From positions 62,001-126,000 of the forward strand of contig NZ_AP021973.1 of the NCBI RefSeq assembly GCF_014168815.1: a DNA stretch of 64,000 nt. Reading direction: 5' to 3'. The position numbers and the translations under genes were made by a program. Numbering within the stretch: position 1 is the first letter of the stretch; every line of letters begins with the position of its first letter. Positions 52,362-61,387 of this stretch are shown here, piece by piece. Source of the stretch: Klebsiella sp. WP3-W18-ESBL-02. GTDB taxonomy: Bacteria > Pseudomonadota > Gammaproteobacteria > Enterobacterales > Enterobacteriaceae. The notes under the pieces were generated by a model. The model saw only the letters and a program-made list of their open reading frames with translations. It searched no databases and was not told where the DNA came from.

Positions 52362-52820
52362 ATGTTTAAAAGTCTGTCTGAATTGATGACCAGCGTTGGC
52401 AAGACTGATGCGCATAAAGTCTCGATAGTCCAGGTTAAAACCGGTGTCACCTCGTGGGGCCGCAAAAACCAGTCATCCCGGCCTACGGCTGAATACCAGA
52501 TCTGGATGGATACTCCTGACAACGACAGTCGTATCGTCCTGAAGCTGAATTTCGTGCTGAGTTCCCGCCGTAGCCAGCCTGAGAAGAATGCGCCCCTGAA
52601 TATTGAAATCAGCCAGTACGCTAACTGGGATACGGTGAAACGCGCCTGGGCGGAATGCGCTCCTGAACGCTATATGCGGCTGGAGAATGAAACGACAGAT
52701 GAGTTTATGTCCACCAGCGGGGTCTGGGAAGAAGCATCCGTCATCACCAATGACATGCAGCCGGATTACCGCTACTTCTATCCAGGCACGTCCTATTACG
52801 TGGCAAACGACAGCTACTGA
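52362..52820 (+). CDS. Hypothetical 152-aa protein, paralogue 1
   Basis: Shares VKTGVTSWGRK, MDTPDNDSRIVLKLNFVLS and a W near residue 90 with the next gene. The pair likely arose by duplication. Soluble. Confidence 0.7.
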   Translation: MFKSLSELMTSVGKTDAHKVSIVQVKTGVTSWGRKNQSSRPTAEYQIWMDTPDNDSRIVLKLNFVLSSRRSQPEKNAPLNIEISQYANWDTVKRAWAECAPERYMRLENETTDEFMSTSGVWEEASVITNDMQPDYRYFYPGTSYYVANDSY

Positions 52821-52855
52821 AGCCAGAAAACACACCATATAACCGAGGATCTACC

Positions 52856-53332
52856 ATGACCGACGCTATCCAGACTGCCCCTGAAAGCTTCAGCCTTTCT
52901 TCCCTGACCGACCTGTATCGCACAGTGCAGGCAACCGAGTCCCACGCTCTTTCAATGATGCGTGTCCAGAGGGGGATCACCTCCTGGGGGAGCCGTCGTA
53001 TAACTGACCGCCGAACTGAGGGGTTCACCGTCTTTCTGGATGCGCCGGATAACGCCAGCCGTATTACTGTTAAAACGGAGTTCGTGCTGAATGCAGCAAA
53101 GACCGGCCCTGATACGTCTAATGATCTGGTGGTGGAAGCGCGTGAACATTCAGGCTGGGATGAGAGCCGGAATTGTTTCACTGTTACCCGCGAGATCGGC
53201 GAACTGCGGGTTAATGCTGGTGGTGAAAATCATGCTGCTACACTTCGTCAGCTGTGGAAGCTGCTTCACGCGCAGGCAAAAGCCTACCAGTCCAGAAATA
53301 CTGCCGGTAACGCCACCTGGCTTATGTTCTGA
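52856..53332 (+). CDS. Hypothetical 158-aa protein, paralogue 2
   Basis: Paralogue of 52362 (VQRGITSWGSR, LDAPDNASRITVKTEFVL, GWDESRN). Has a different C-terminus. Ribosome binding site CGAGG; 35 bp from paralogue 1, likely one transcript. Confidence 0.7.
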   Translation: MTDAIQTAPESFSLSSLTDLYRTVQATESHALSMMRVQRGITSWGSRRITDRRTEGFTVFLDAPDNASRITVKTEFVLNAAKTGPDTSNDLVVEAREHSGWDESRNCFTVTREIGELRVNAGGENHAATLRQLWKLLHAQAKAYQSRNTAGNATWLMF

Positions 53333-53400
53333 TAAGCCCCGGGCATGGTAATGTGCGTCACGACATTACGCCGTGGCGCACTACGTTCGTTTAGAAGGAA

Positions 53401-53682
53401 ATGAAGATGAAAATAAGCCAGCTGGAAGTCGGGATGAGTGTCTGGTCGGTTAGCCGGGTAAATATGGGCAACACCACACTTAAAACAGTTGTCGTCCACC
53501 CGGTCGTGATTGTCGAAGTCCATGATAACCACGTCATAGCCACCTGGAATGGTAACGCCCCGCGTCGTTTCGGTGAGTCCGTCGTTAAGGGCTGGAAGAA
53601 AGAAAAGCCGTTGCTGATCCGTGAAGGTTTCGGGCAAATGCGCCTGGCTACCAGGGAAGAGAAAGCGCTGGCTGGTAAGTAA
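53401..53682 (+). CDS. Hypothetical 93-aa protein
   Basis: Beta-rich small protein (VVVHPVVIVEVHDNHVIATW) with an AAGGAA ribosome binding site; could start at ATG 53407. No family recognised. Confidence 0.6.
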   Translation: MKMKISQLEVGMSVWSVSRVNMGNTTLKTVVVHPVVIVEVHDNHVIATWNGNAPRRFGESVVKGWKKEKPLLIREGFGQMRLATREEKALAGK

Positions 53683-53686
53683 CCCC

Positions 53687-53778
53687 CTTCGTGACCTGTA
53701 TGACCCGTGGTGTAATGGCTCCGACAACCTGGCAGTTTTCGCAACGCAACACTCTGCCGCAAATCACCCTCCACGGGG
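53687..53778 (+). promoter_or_regulatory. CTTCGTGAC promoter/hairpin unit 9
   Basis: CTTCGTGAC (53687-53695), 17-nt spacer, TAATGG. Arm CCCGTGG (53704-53710) is complementary to CCACGGG (53771-53777) but the loop is about 60 nt. Confidence 0.65.
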
Positions 53779-53796
53779 CCAGACAGGGAATACACG

Positions 53797-54069
53797 ATGA
53801 CCGATGCCATTCTCTCTGAAGAGCTGTACTTCAAATACCTCAACACCTACGAACGCGAAAGCAGGTTTCGCATTGACTCTTTTCGCTTTGATGGCGAGCC
53901 TCAGTGGACAACCAAATTCGGTCAAGCTCGCATCCGCCCTTCTCAGGTACGTGTACTGCTCTGCCGCTGCGGGGCAAACAACTGGAAAGACGATGGCAGG
54001 TTCGCCAATGAGTACTGCTGCGACAGCTGCGGACAGTTCGTGGAGGTGCTACAGCATAACGACCGTTGA
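53797..54069 (+). CDS. Zinc-ribbon hypothetical protein, 90 aa
   Basis: LCRCGANNW and YCCDSCGQFVEVL suggest a zinc ribbon at residues 55-82. Possibly DNA-interacting. No family name. Confidence 0.65.
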   Translation: MTDAILSEELYFKYLNTYERESRFRIDSFRFDGEPQWTTKFGQARIRPSQVRVLLCRCGANNWKDDGRFANEYCCDSCGQFVEVLQHNDR

Positions 54070-54153
54070 TTCGCGTCCCGGGGCCGGAGCTGATGGCTCA
54101 CTGATAAACCATTTCAGACCGACATATTCATTCTGATAATACCCGACGTATCG

Positions 54154-54218
54154 CCTTCGTCACCTGCCGGGCCCGTGTTGTACTGGTATCAGTACAACAT
54201 AAAACGAGATCACGGGGC
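54154..54218 (+). promoter_or_regulatory. CCTTCGTCAC promoter/hairpin unit 10 with nested stem
   Basis: CCTTCGTCAC (54154-54163). Outer arm GCCCGTG (54171-54177) pairs with CACGGGGC (54211-54218), the ribosome site of 54224. A nested perfect 10-bp stem (54176-54185 with 54190-54199, loop GTAT) spans the expected -10. Confidence 0.75.
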
Positions 54219-54223
54219 GCATC

Positions 54224-54529
54224 ATGCAGACACTGACCGACGTATTCAGCGATAAGGCGAATAAAGCCTTTCATTCGATTTTCGCCGATTTCCTGCCCAC
54301 CAGCGCGGATGGGGTAATCACCTTTACGGTTCGCGGCTATGGCGGAAAAACTGCCTGCATGACCGTCCCCTCTGGAACCCCGGTTTTCGTCTTTGGCACT
54401 GAAGAGCTCGCCGACTTCCATCGCTCCGCCGTGGCGGGTGAATTCTACATCGTTGATCACGGTGGTTTCCGCACCCTGAATCAACAGGTAGAACGTGGCC
54501 GCGTCCCAGTCATCTACGACATCCTCTGA
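54224..54529 (+). CDS. Hypothetical 101-aa protein
   Basis: Small mixed-fold protein (VITFTVRGYGGKTACM). GGGG ribosome binding site in the hairpin arm of unit 10. No family recognised. Confidence 0.6.
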   Translation: MQTLTDVFSDKANKAFHSIFADFLPTSADGVITFTVRGYGGKTACMTVPSGTPVFVFGTEELADFHRSAVAGEFYIVDHGGFRTLNQQVERGRVPVIYDIL

Positions 54530-54541
54530 AGGGATCCGATT

Positions 54542-54835
54542 ATGGCAATCGACACAGTTTACCGCCTGCGGCTCGATTTCGACGTGTATAACGGCGATGT
54601 CATCGACACCAAAGAGCAGGAAGACAAAGACCAGATCTCCATTGCGAAAATCACCCAATTTATCTTCGATGCCTCCGTTCGGCTCAAGCTTGATGCCTGC
54701 GAAACCAGCGATGGCGGGCCAGCACATGGGCCTTACTGTGTTCTTGAGCACTGCAACCGAGCTGTACTGGAACAGGCCGAAACTGAAATTAAACGCTATG
54801 TGAGACGCTTTAAAGGCCATTCACTGGAAGACTGA
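54542..54835 (+). CDS. Hypothetical 97-aa protein
   Basis: Soluble helical protein (Cys near KLDACETSD and VLEHCNRAVLEQAE). 12 bp after the previous gene; co-transcribed. Confidence 0.6.
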   Translation: MAIDTVYRLRLDFDVYNGDVIDTKEQEDKDQISIAKITQFIFDASVRLKLDACETSDGGPAHGPYCVLEHCNRAVLEQAETEIKRYVRRFKGHSLED

Positions 54836-54929
54836 TGAACCCGGTACATCCACCAGCATGAGGATGTACCTGACTTCGATAGCCGCTGCCGGGCTGTGCC
54901 TCCTGAGCAGCAGAGGACAAGGTACGGAT

Positions 54930-57002
54930 ATGCCAGACAATAAACCCCGGATGACTGCCGCTGAAATGACTGAGCGAGCCTATCACTTCTTCCTGGACGC
55001 AAAGGGTCTGTCCCCTCGTGCCGGGCAGGTAGACATGATGGCGTTTTGCAGCGCAGTCGTTAACGCTACCCCCGCTGAGGAGCAGTATCGCGTCGGGGTT
55101 ATTGAGGCCGGTACGGGGACAGGGAAAACACTCGGGTATTGTCTGCCGCTGATCCCCCTGGCGATGGAAAAGCATAAGACGCTGATCATCTCCACGGCAA
55201 CCGTTGCGCTTCAGGAACAAATCATCTCCAAGGATCTGCCAGAAATACAGGCGAGAGCGGGCCTGAGCTTCTCCTATGCGATGGCGAAGGGCCGTAGCCG
55301 TTACTTCTGCCAGATGCGCTGTGACGTTCATATGGAAAGCGAGATGAATGCCTATGGCTACATCCGCGATGATGTGGAGGATATCAGCAAGGCCTTTGCT
55401 GGTGGTCACTGGACAGGAGAGCGTGATTCCTATCCTGATGAGATCAATGAGGCGGTATGGGGTCGGGTCAATGCTATTGGCAGTCAGTGCCCTAAAAAGC
55501 GTTGCCCACATTATCACCGTTGTCCGTTCTTCCTCGCCCGCGCCCTGCTGGAGTCGGTGGATGTGGTTATCGCCAACCATGACATCGTATTGTCTGACCT
55601 GTCACTGGGAGGCGGTATTATCCTTCCCCCGCAGGAAGAGTCCATTTATGTGTTCGACGAAGGTCACCACGTTCCGCAGAAAGCAATTAACCACTTTGCG
55701 ACCTCCGCCTCTCTCGATGCCAGCAGGCATTTCATGAGCGAAATCTTCGACATGGTAATGACCATGCCAGAGTCCTACGGCGGGACTATGGAAAAGCACG
55801 TGCAGCAGCTGGTGGAGCTTGCGGGCCATGCCGGTGATGAGCTCGGTGAGCTGCGGGGGACACTTTTACGCTCCCTGAACTGGCGAAACGATCACGAAAT
55901 GCCAAATGGCACGGAATCGGACATCTATCGCTTCCCGGAAGGTTTCGTTCCTGAAGATATTGCGGCCCTGTTTAAGCCTGGGTTAAAGACAGTAAACGAG
56001 ATGCAGAATATCGTTGTGAAAATGACGGCGATTGTAGATGAGGCCGGGCGGGATATCAGCGAGGAAGAACTGGCCCTTCAAAAGATGGCTGTCGGCGAGC
56101 TGGCAAATCGCCTGGCGGGTATGCATCAGGCTCTGGCCTCATACTGCGGGAATAAAACCGTCTCTGGTATGCCTATGGCCCGGTGGATTAACGTCCGTCG
56201 TACTAAACGCAGCACCGAAGTGGTGATTAATTGCAGTCCGGTCTATGCGGGCGAACACCTGAAATCCGAGCTCTGGTCGAAGGCTTATGCCACCATTGTG
56301 ACCTCGGCAACAATCCGCTCCCTTAGCAAGTTTGACGCATTCCTGGAGCAGGCCGGTCTTCCAGTCGATACACCTACCCTGCTGGCCCGCAGCCCGTTTG
56401 ATTACCAGAACAACGGCGTGTTGTTCATCCCCCGTATGCGCTCGGTTCCGACCAATCATGAAGAACATACGGCGGAGATCATCGAACTCCTTCCCAAACT
56501 GGTGCTTCGGCTTCAGGGTTGCCTCGTGCTGTTCGCCTCCCGCAGGCAGATGGAAGAAGTCAGCAAGGCGATGCCTCAACACATTTCACCGCTTCTGCTG
56601 ATACAGGGGGCACTTCCAAAACGGGAAATACTGCTGCGCCATAAGCTCAGAATCGACCGTGGTGAGCCGAGCATTATCTTTGGTATGGCTTCTTTCAGTG
56701 AAGGGGTGGATCTGCCTGGCGTGTACTGCAACAACGTCATCATTGCCAAGCTGCCTTTTAGCGTTCCGACCGACCCGGTGGGCCAGACCCTGACGGAGTG
56801 GCTGGAGAAAAACGGGCGTGATGCTTTCCGGGAAATCTCGATACCGGAGGCCTGCCTCAAACTGACCCAGTCCGTTGGTCGGCTTATCCGCACAGAGAGC
56901 GATACCGGCGCGGTGACTATCCTGGATAAACGCCTGAAGACAAAAGCCTACGGGAAAGACATCCTCGCATCCCTGCCCCCTTTCAGGCGCGAAATTCGTT
57001 AA
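54930..57002 (+). CDS. dinG: DinG-family ATP-dependent DNA helicase
   Basis: 690 aa. Superfamily 2, XPD/DinG type: Walker A EAGTGTGKTLGY, motif Ia STATVALQEQI, iron-sulfur Cys set (CQMRC near residue 125; CPKKRCPHYHRCPF near 195), YVFDEGHHVP (DEAH-like), and late motifs SFSEGVDLPGVYC and QSVGRLIRTESDTG. DinG unwinds 5'-tailed DNA, R-loops and D-loops. Start ATG 54930 is chosen because the family starts shortly before the helicase core; 54858 is possible but would add an unrelated hydrophobic segment. Probably cotranscribed with 57023. Confidence 0.92.
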   Translation: MPDNKPRMTAAEMTERAYHFFLDAKGLSPRAGQVDMMAFCSAVVNATPAEEQYRVGVIEAGTGTGKTLGYCLPLIPLAMEKHKTLIISTATVALQEQIISKDLPEIQARAGLSFSYAMAKGRSRYFCQMRCDVHMESEMNAYGYIRDDVEDISKAFAGGHWTGERDSYPDEINEAVWGRVNAIGSQCPKKRCPHYHRCPFFLARALLESVDVVIANHDIVLSDLSLGGGIILPPQEESIYVFDEGHHVPQKAINHFATSASLDASRHFMSEIFDMVMTMPESYGGTMEKHVQQLVELAGHAGDELGELRGTLLRSLNWRNDHEMPNGTESDIYRFPEGFVPEDIAALFKPGLKTVNEMQNIVVKMTAIVDEAGRDISEEELALQKMAVGELANRLAGMHQALASYCGNKTVSGMPMARWINVRRTKRSTEVVINCSPVYAGEHLKSELWSKAYATIVTSATIRSLSKFDAFLEQAGLPVDTPTLLARSPFDYQNNGVLFIPRMRSVPTNHEEHTAEIIELLPKLVLRLQGCLVLFASRRQMEEVSKAMPQHISPLLLIQGALPKREILLRHKLRIDRGEPSIIFGMASFSEGVDLPGVYCNNVIIAKLPFSVPTDPVGQTLTEWLEKNGRDAFREISIPEACLKLTQSVGRLIRTESDTGAVTILDKRLKTKAYGKDILASLPPFRREIR

Positions 57003-57022
57003 TCAACAGTCGAGAGGTTGCT

Positions 57023-57343
57023 ATGCATAAAATTGAATGCCCACGCTGTCTGGGTGGTAAGGGTGAGATCCGAGCGTTCCGGCACGTTCAAGGCGGTGTG
57101 TGTTTTCGCTGCAAGGGCCGGGGGTATGTCGAGGTGAAAACCATCCCGAAGCCTTCTATCCGGTTTGTTGCTATGCAGAAATGGGCAAATCCAGAGGACG
57201 TTAACTACAACAATGGGGATTTTATCAGGACGTTCTATTTCAAGGCCCGAAGTCAGGCTGAAGCAACAAAGAAGCTTCAGAAAAAACTCGGCGCGTCAGG
57301 TCGTGAGTTTTATGCCACTCCTGCGGATGATGTCCAGCAATAA
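57023..57343 (+). CDS. DnaJ-type zinc-finger small protein, 106 aa
   Basis: Two CXXCXGXG-like motifs (CPRCLGGKGEI and CFRCKGRGYV) as in the DnaJ Cys-rich domain, followed by a helical C-terminus. The gene lies 20 bp after dinG. Seems a small zinc protein acting alone or with the helicase. Confidence 0.65.
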   Translation: MHKIECPRCLGGKGEIRAFRHVQGGVCFRCKGRGYVEVKTIPKPSIRFVAMQKWANPEDVNYNNGDFIRTFYFKARSQAEATKKLQKKLGASGREFYATPADDVQQ

Positions 57344-57430
57344 ATGGGGGCGTTTTGTAGTGGTTTATTCACTCTGAAATCTATCACTCTGGTTATGATT
57401 GGTTTCGAAACAAATGACAGGTGGTAACAC

Positions 57431-57853
57431 ATGAAAAACCAGGCTAAAACACAACATTCTGTTTTTAAGTTCATTCGAGCTGCGATTCCGGTAACAGTTC
57501 TATCGGCTATACAGTACGCTGTCATTTCTACATTGCTGGTGGTTGGAAAAATTGACCTTCAATGGTCGGAACTCGCTACATCACTTCCGTTATGTATTAT
57601 TGCAATATTCTCAACAGCATTTGTATTTTACGACCCAAATGAATATGAGTACTTTCTTTCAGTGCTGGGAATGCTTACCGTTTGGGTTTTAGTGTTTATT
57701 GCATCAATACTCCTACTTGTAATCGCGCGAGGTTTTTCCTTCATCACAAGCAATTATGTAACATATGCTGAATTGGCTTCCTATTCCATACAGATAGGAA
57801 TGATGATTGTATTTTACTTCAAGAGGGATAGTCTTAATCAACAGACCCTATAG
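57431..57853 (+). CDS. Four-helix membrane protein (paralogue of 58126), 140 aa
   Basis: Hydrophobic helices at about residues 14-36, 47-65, 75-98 and 112-130. Layout, length and a middle (AFVFYDPNEYEYFLSVLGML) match the gene at 58126 (TFQNPEGSDFLKAAAGLL). AT-rich. Confidence 0.65.
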   Translation: MKNQAKTQHSVFKFIRAAIPVTVLSAIQYAVISTLLVVGKIDLQWSELATSLPLCIIAIFSTAFVFYDPNEYEYFLSVLGMLTVWVLVFIASILLLVIARGFSFITSNYVTYAELASYSIQIGMMIVFYFKRDSLNQQTL

Positions 57854-57934
57854 ATACAGTATTTCGCGATTAATATTATCATTGAACATTAACGCACAAA
57901 ATTTACCCCCACGTCATACAAGGTTACCGATGCA

Positions 57935-58099
57935 ATGAAAAATAAAATTATCGATGCAAAACTTGCATTTTTTAAAGTAGAGGGAACTCCAAGTACTGGT
58001 CACGTTGTGGTTATCGGGAAACCATCATCTGGGAAAAGTTTCTGCCTTACTGATGAAATAACGCGTTTGTTAAAAGCAGGTAAAAACCACGAAAATTAA
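57935..58099 (+). CDS. Mini P-loop protein, 54 aa
   Basis: ATG 57935 to TAA 58099: about 54 residues with a Walker A motif, VVVIGKPSSGKSFCL. No Walker B, so either a remnant of an ATPase or a stand-alone nucleotide-binding peptide. Ribosome binding site is poor (AAGG 13 bp up). It stands between two paralogous membrane proteins. Compare the complete ATPase at 62516. Confidence 0.5.
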   Translation: MKNKIIDAKLAFFKVEGTPSTGHVVVIGKPSSGKSFCLTDEITRLLKAGKNHEN

Positions 58100-58125
58100 T
58101 TTGAATATTGCAAGCGGGGTTTGCT

Positions 58126-58521
58126 ATGACATCAATTATTACCACTTTATATGAAAAACTTTCATTTCGTGTGCTCGCAGTTCCGCTGATTATTTTCAGC
58201 ATTGAATTTTTGATATGGGCAGTGCTTATTCGAGAAAATGTTATATCCGGGGGCTGGCCTTTGTATAGAACTTGTTTGTTCGCTTGTTTTTCCTCGCTGA
58301 TTATAACTGGATTCACATTCCAGAATCCTGAAGGCAGTGATTTCCTAAAGGCAGCAGCAGGTCTCCTTGGATGTCTGGCCTTGGGGGGATTGATAATTAT
58401 TATTTATTATATTGGCACTCTCGAATTTCCGATTATCACTGCCAAGATGGTTTGGATTTTCATGATGGCAAGCTTTACGTCTCAGCTTTTCACTTGCCTG
58501 ATGAAATCGATGACTGATTAA
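58126..58521 (+). CDS. Four-helix membrane protein (paralogue of 57431), 131 aa
   Basis: Helices at about residues 17-37, 48-66, 76-98 and 108-124. Start ATG 58126 with GGGG ahead; a TTG at 58108 is less likely. Confidence 0.65.
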   Translation: MTSIITTLYEKLSFRVLAVPLIIFSIEFLIWAVLIRENVISGGWPLYRTCLFACFSSLIITGFTFQNPEGSDFLKAAAGLLGCLALGGLIIIIYYIGTLEFPIITAKMVWIFMMASFTSQLFTCLMKSMTD

Positions 58522-58702
58522 TTTGAAGTTCAGCAAAAACAATTGCAGAGCAAAGTTATTTATTCACTCATTTTGCGATCTAAGTATGCTTACGCTGAAG
58601 TAACCGAAAAGTACCTTTCTTGAAAAGTTTTTTCGGGATTTTAGGAGAAATGGATAATGGCATTCTCACTTACTTTCCATCAATACATTCTGGAGTAATA
58701 AC

Positions 58703-58894
58703 ATGTTTACTTTAGTTCTCGTGATTGGGCTTTATTCAAGTGGTCTTAATCCAAGTGGTGTCACCTCTCAGAAAATACCTGACTACAAAACCTATGATGA
58801 ATGCCAGAGTGCCGCGCCTAAAGCAAAGCGTGGGGAAACTATCACCATCTTAAGTTATTGCATTCCCCAGCCTGCGGATAAGACAAAGGCGTAA
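58703..58894 (+). CDS. Small exported or membrane-anchored protein, 63 aa
   Basis: Short hydrophobic start (FTLVLVIGLYSSG) and a Cys pair (ECQSAAPKAK, SYCIPQ) as in small periplasmic proteins. Ribosome binding site GGAG. No family recognised. Confidence 0.55.
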   Translation: MFTLVLVIGLYSSGLNPSGVTSQKIPDYKTYDECQSAAPKAKRGETITILSYCIPQPADKTKA

Positions 58895-58945
58895 AGGCTT
58901 CGCTATATGTGAATTATCGAAGGGGTGTCCATTTCATACCCGATT

Positions 58946-58980
58946 ACTTCGTCAATTGTCGACCGGTGGGATAATAGGAT
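58946..58980 (+). promoter_or_regulatory. ACTTCGTCAA promoter unit 11
   Basis: ACTTCGTCAA (58946-58955), 16-nt spacer, TAATAG. No clear ribosome-site hairpin. Its position excludes 58956 as start of the next gene. Confidence 0.6.
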
Positions 58981-59024
58981 TAAAACAGTTTTTAGCTTCA
59001 CGATATTATGGAGAAACCGCCGTC

Positions 59025-59720
59025 ATGCACCCATTCGATTCGGTCAGAGTAAAACTGAGTTTTGCCGGAAAGCCACCAGCGGCTTTACTGCAAAGCGCCC
59101 TATTTCTTGAAAATCAGCGTCCCGAATCCTCCAGTTGGAGCGACCCGGGCACGGCGGGTAATACACTGCTTCGCGACATCCTCCGGTCACAACCGGTTGA
59201 ACTGAGCACTCTACAAGGCGTGGTTAATCTGACTACTGGCAACCTCGGTAAAGCCGAATGTAGTGAGTTGCTTGCACTGATGGGCCTTCGTAGCTTCGGT
59301 GAAGAAGCTGCTGAGTTAATGGTTCGCAATGCGTCAATGGTTTTTGCGAGTGGACAGGCTAATGCAAAGAACCTGATTCGCATGGAAGTCACTAAATCAC
59401 ACCTTACTTCTGATAAGCAGGTCATTGTCAGTACTGAAACCCTTGAGCGGCGTATGTACGTCATGAACAGCAACGGTATCTGCTTCGTCGTTGAGCCTGA
59501 GATCTGCCTTGATGCCGAGAAACTGCCGGGCGCGGATTTCTTTATCACTGAAGACGAAATGGATGCTGCGGGCGTGAGCCGCTGGGGTGAAAACGGCAGT
59601 CAGCACTGGCGATGCATGGTTACCTGGTTCAATGGCAGTAGCACCATCATGAACGAAATGGGACACATGTACGAGCTCGGTGATGAACCTGAAATTCGGC
59701 TCAATAGCTTCGGTGGATAA
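59025..59720 (+). CDS. Hypothetical 231-aa leading-region protein
   Basis: Start ATG 59025 with GGAG; the longer reading from 58956 would lie in the promoter. Helical first half and a beta-rich second half (RMYVMNSNGICFVVEPEI). No family recognised. Confidence 0.65.
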   Translation: MHPFDSVRVKLSFAGKPPAALLQSALFLENQRPESSSWSDPGTAGNTLLRDILRSQPVELSTLQGVVNLTTGNLGKAECSELLALMGLRSFGEEAAELMVRNASMVFASGQANAKNLIRMEVTKSHLTSDKQVIVSTETLERRMYVMNSNGICFVVEPEICLDAEKLPGADFFITEDEMDAAGVSRWGENGSQHWRCMVTWFNGSSTIMNEMGHMYELGDEPEIRLNSFGG

Positions 59721-59742
59721 AGCCCACCAGCGAGGAAATACG

Positions 59743-59940
59743 ATGAGACACGATAACGTCAAGCCCTGCCCTTTCTGCGGTTGTTCATCTATCCGGGTTC
59801 GGGAGATTTCGAATAATTTTCGCGCCTGCTGCAATTCCTGTGAGGCCACGGTGGCGTTTCAGGACTCCGAACAAGCCGCTGTGACGCGCTGGAATACCCG
59901 CGCTGAAGAGAAACAATCTGGCGGACTCCAGTCAGCATAA
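59743..59940 (+). CDS. Lar-like restriction-alleviation protein, 65 aa
   Basis: KPCPFCGCSSIRV near the start, CCNSCEATVAF in the middle and the closing AVTRWNTR match the small zinc-binding Lar (restriction alleviation) family. Lar proteins reduce type I restriction. In the leading region this would protect incoming DNA. Ribosome binding site GAGG. Confidence 0.72.
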   Translation: MRHDNVKPCPFCGCSSIRVREISNNFRACCNSCEATVAFQDSEQAAVTRWNTRAEEKQSGGLQSA

Positions 59941-59992
59941 ATTAAGCCCCGGGCTGCTCTGGGCCTGAATACCGATAAGAGGAAACACCGAC

Positions 59993-60451
59993 ATGAAATT
60001 TTACATCAGCGACGTTTTATGGAAATCCGGGCAGGCATTCATTTTCTCGTTTGCCACTGCTCCGGCAGTTGCGTTACTGCTCATTCTGTTCTGCACAGTT
60101 CTTACCAGTTCACCATCCAAGGTCTTCCTCGATCAGGCCCGTAGTCTGGTTGGAAATGCCACCAGCACCTCGGTCATGGTTTGCCCTGAAGAGAAAGCAG
60201 TGTTTGCCGCGTTCCGCTCCTCAGAATGCCAGCGACACGTGGTGAATGCCGATGATGCCATTAAACAATGGGACTCGCTGTTGCTCAAAGGCTACCTGAT
60301 AGTGGCGGGTATCGCTCTTATCTGCTGGATGGTAAGCGAGGCAGTTAACTACCGCAGAAAGCCGTGGCGCTATGGGATCCGTCCCTCTGATATGACATTT
60401 AGCTATACAAAACTCGTGCCGAAAGAATCCGATGATGACGCGGATAAATAA
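59993..60451 (+). CDS. Double-pass membrane protein (paralogue of 61384), 152 aa
   Basis: Helices at about residues 15-40 and 98-116 around an external domain with SPSKVFLDQARSLV and VMVCPEEKAVF...SECQR. It shares these with 61384. Ribosome binding site GAGG. Confidence 0.7.
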   Translation: MKFYISDVLWKSGQAFIFSFATAPAVALLLILFCTVLTSSPSKVFLDQARSLVGNATSTSVMVCPEEKAVFAAFRSSECQRHVVNADDAIKQWDSLLLKGYLIVAGIALICWMVSEAVNYRRKPWRYGIRPSDMTFSYTKLVPKESDDDADK

Positions 60452-60505
60452 CCACTCATTTAGCACGGCAGACAGCCGGTCAATGCCAGCAGCACAGGGG
60501 GCAGT

Positions 60506-60739
60506 ATGGGTAGACCTACAGGCAATATCGTCAGACTCACAAAATCAACAGGCCGCAGCAGCGACTTTTTCGGGCCATGTGAGTTGTGTGGAAAACATAT
60601 GTCAGAAGCATTCCGTACCCGAAAAGCGCGTGAGTGGCAGCGTGAAAATGGCGAACTCTATTACGGCCATGATTCCGCCGTCATGTATGCACATGAAAAA
60701 TGCATTCTGAATCTGGAAAGCAAATTTACCTCAAATTAA
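60506..60739 (+). CDS. Small zinc-binding protein, 77 aa
   Basis: CELCGKHMSEAF and a His/Cys pair (YAHEKCIL) suggest a zinc site. Basic N-terminus. No family recognised. Confidence 0.6.
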   Translation: MGRPTGNIVRLTKSTGRSSDFFGPCELCGKHMSEAFRTRKAREWQRENGELYYGHDSAVMYAHEKCILNLESKFTSN

Positions 60740-60754
60740 CGACTGGTGAGATTT

Positions 60755-61387
60755 ATGAAAATACCTCTGGGTAAGACGTTCCCAATTTTTTTTATCTTAT
60801 TGGTGGTGGTGCTGGGGGGCGCTATCGCCGAGAAACTGCTATGGGAGGGACACCTCTATCCCGATTTTCTTATCAGTGATGCCTATGTGGCGAAAGATAC
60901 TCAATTGCAGGCCAGTAACGACACAACACTGTTGAAGCAGTGCTACGCTCAGCACTTAACTGGATGTGAAAAGTATTATAGAAGCTTCAGCCAACTGGAG
61001 GTCAGGGGTAACGATCTCAAGTCGCTGTGTAAAGTCCTGACAAATAACACTGATCTGGACGTCTTTCAGAGTGATGCTCAATTGCTGGTTCGTTGCTCAC
61101 GATGGAATGTTTTCCGTGTAATTCCATTTAAACCTACAGATAACGCAACTGATAAATTTAAGCCAATGGTCGATATGGTTGGGAGCTGGATGGCCTACAA
61201 CCGGCTCTCAAAAGAGCTACTTCATGAAGATCCGGTCGATATCTTTTTTGTTGGACTGGATGAGGGAAAAAAGCAACTATCCCTGAAATATTGCTTTACC
61301 GGGGTTGATCAAATTCCTCCTCAAGTAGCTTTCCAGCGATGTGACACCGAGTCGGATACGACTAAAACCCAGAGTGACAAATCATGA
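60755..61387 (+). CDS. Membrane-anchored protein, 210 aa
   Basis: One N-terminal helix (FPIFFILLVVVLGGAIAEKL) and a large external domain with five or six Cys. Start ATG 60755 with GGTGAG. Stop overlaps the next gene (ATGA). Confidence 0.65.
   Translation: MKIPLGKTFPIFFILLVVVLGGAIAEKLLWEGHLYPDFLISDAYVAKDTQLQASNDTTLLKQCYAQHLTGCEKYYRSFSQLEVRGNDLKSLCKVLTNNTDLDVFQSDAQLLVRCSRWNVFRVIPFKPTDNATDKFKPMVDMVGSWMAYNRLSKELLHEDPVDIFFVGLDEGKKQLSLKYCFTGVDQIPPQVAFQRCDTESDTTKTQSDKS

Noticed and set aside
58956..59024. Upstream start for the 59025 gene
   Set aside because: It overlaps the -35/-10 region of promoter unit 11, so it could not be transcribed from it; ATG 59025 has a GGAG site.
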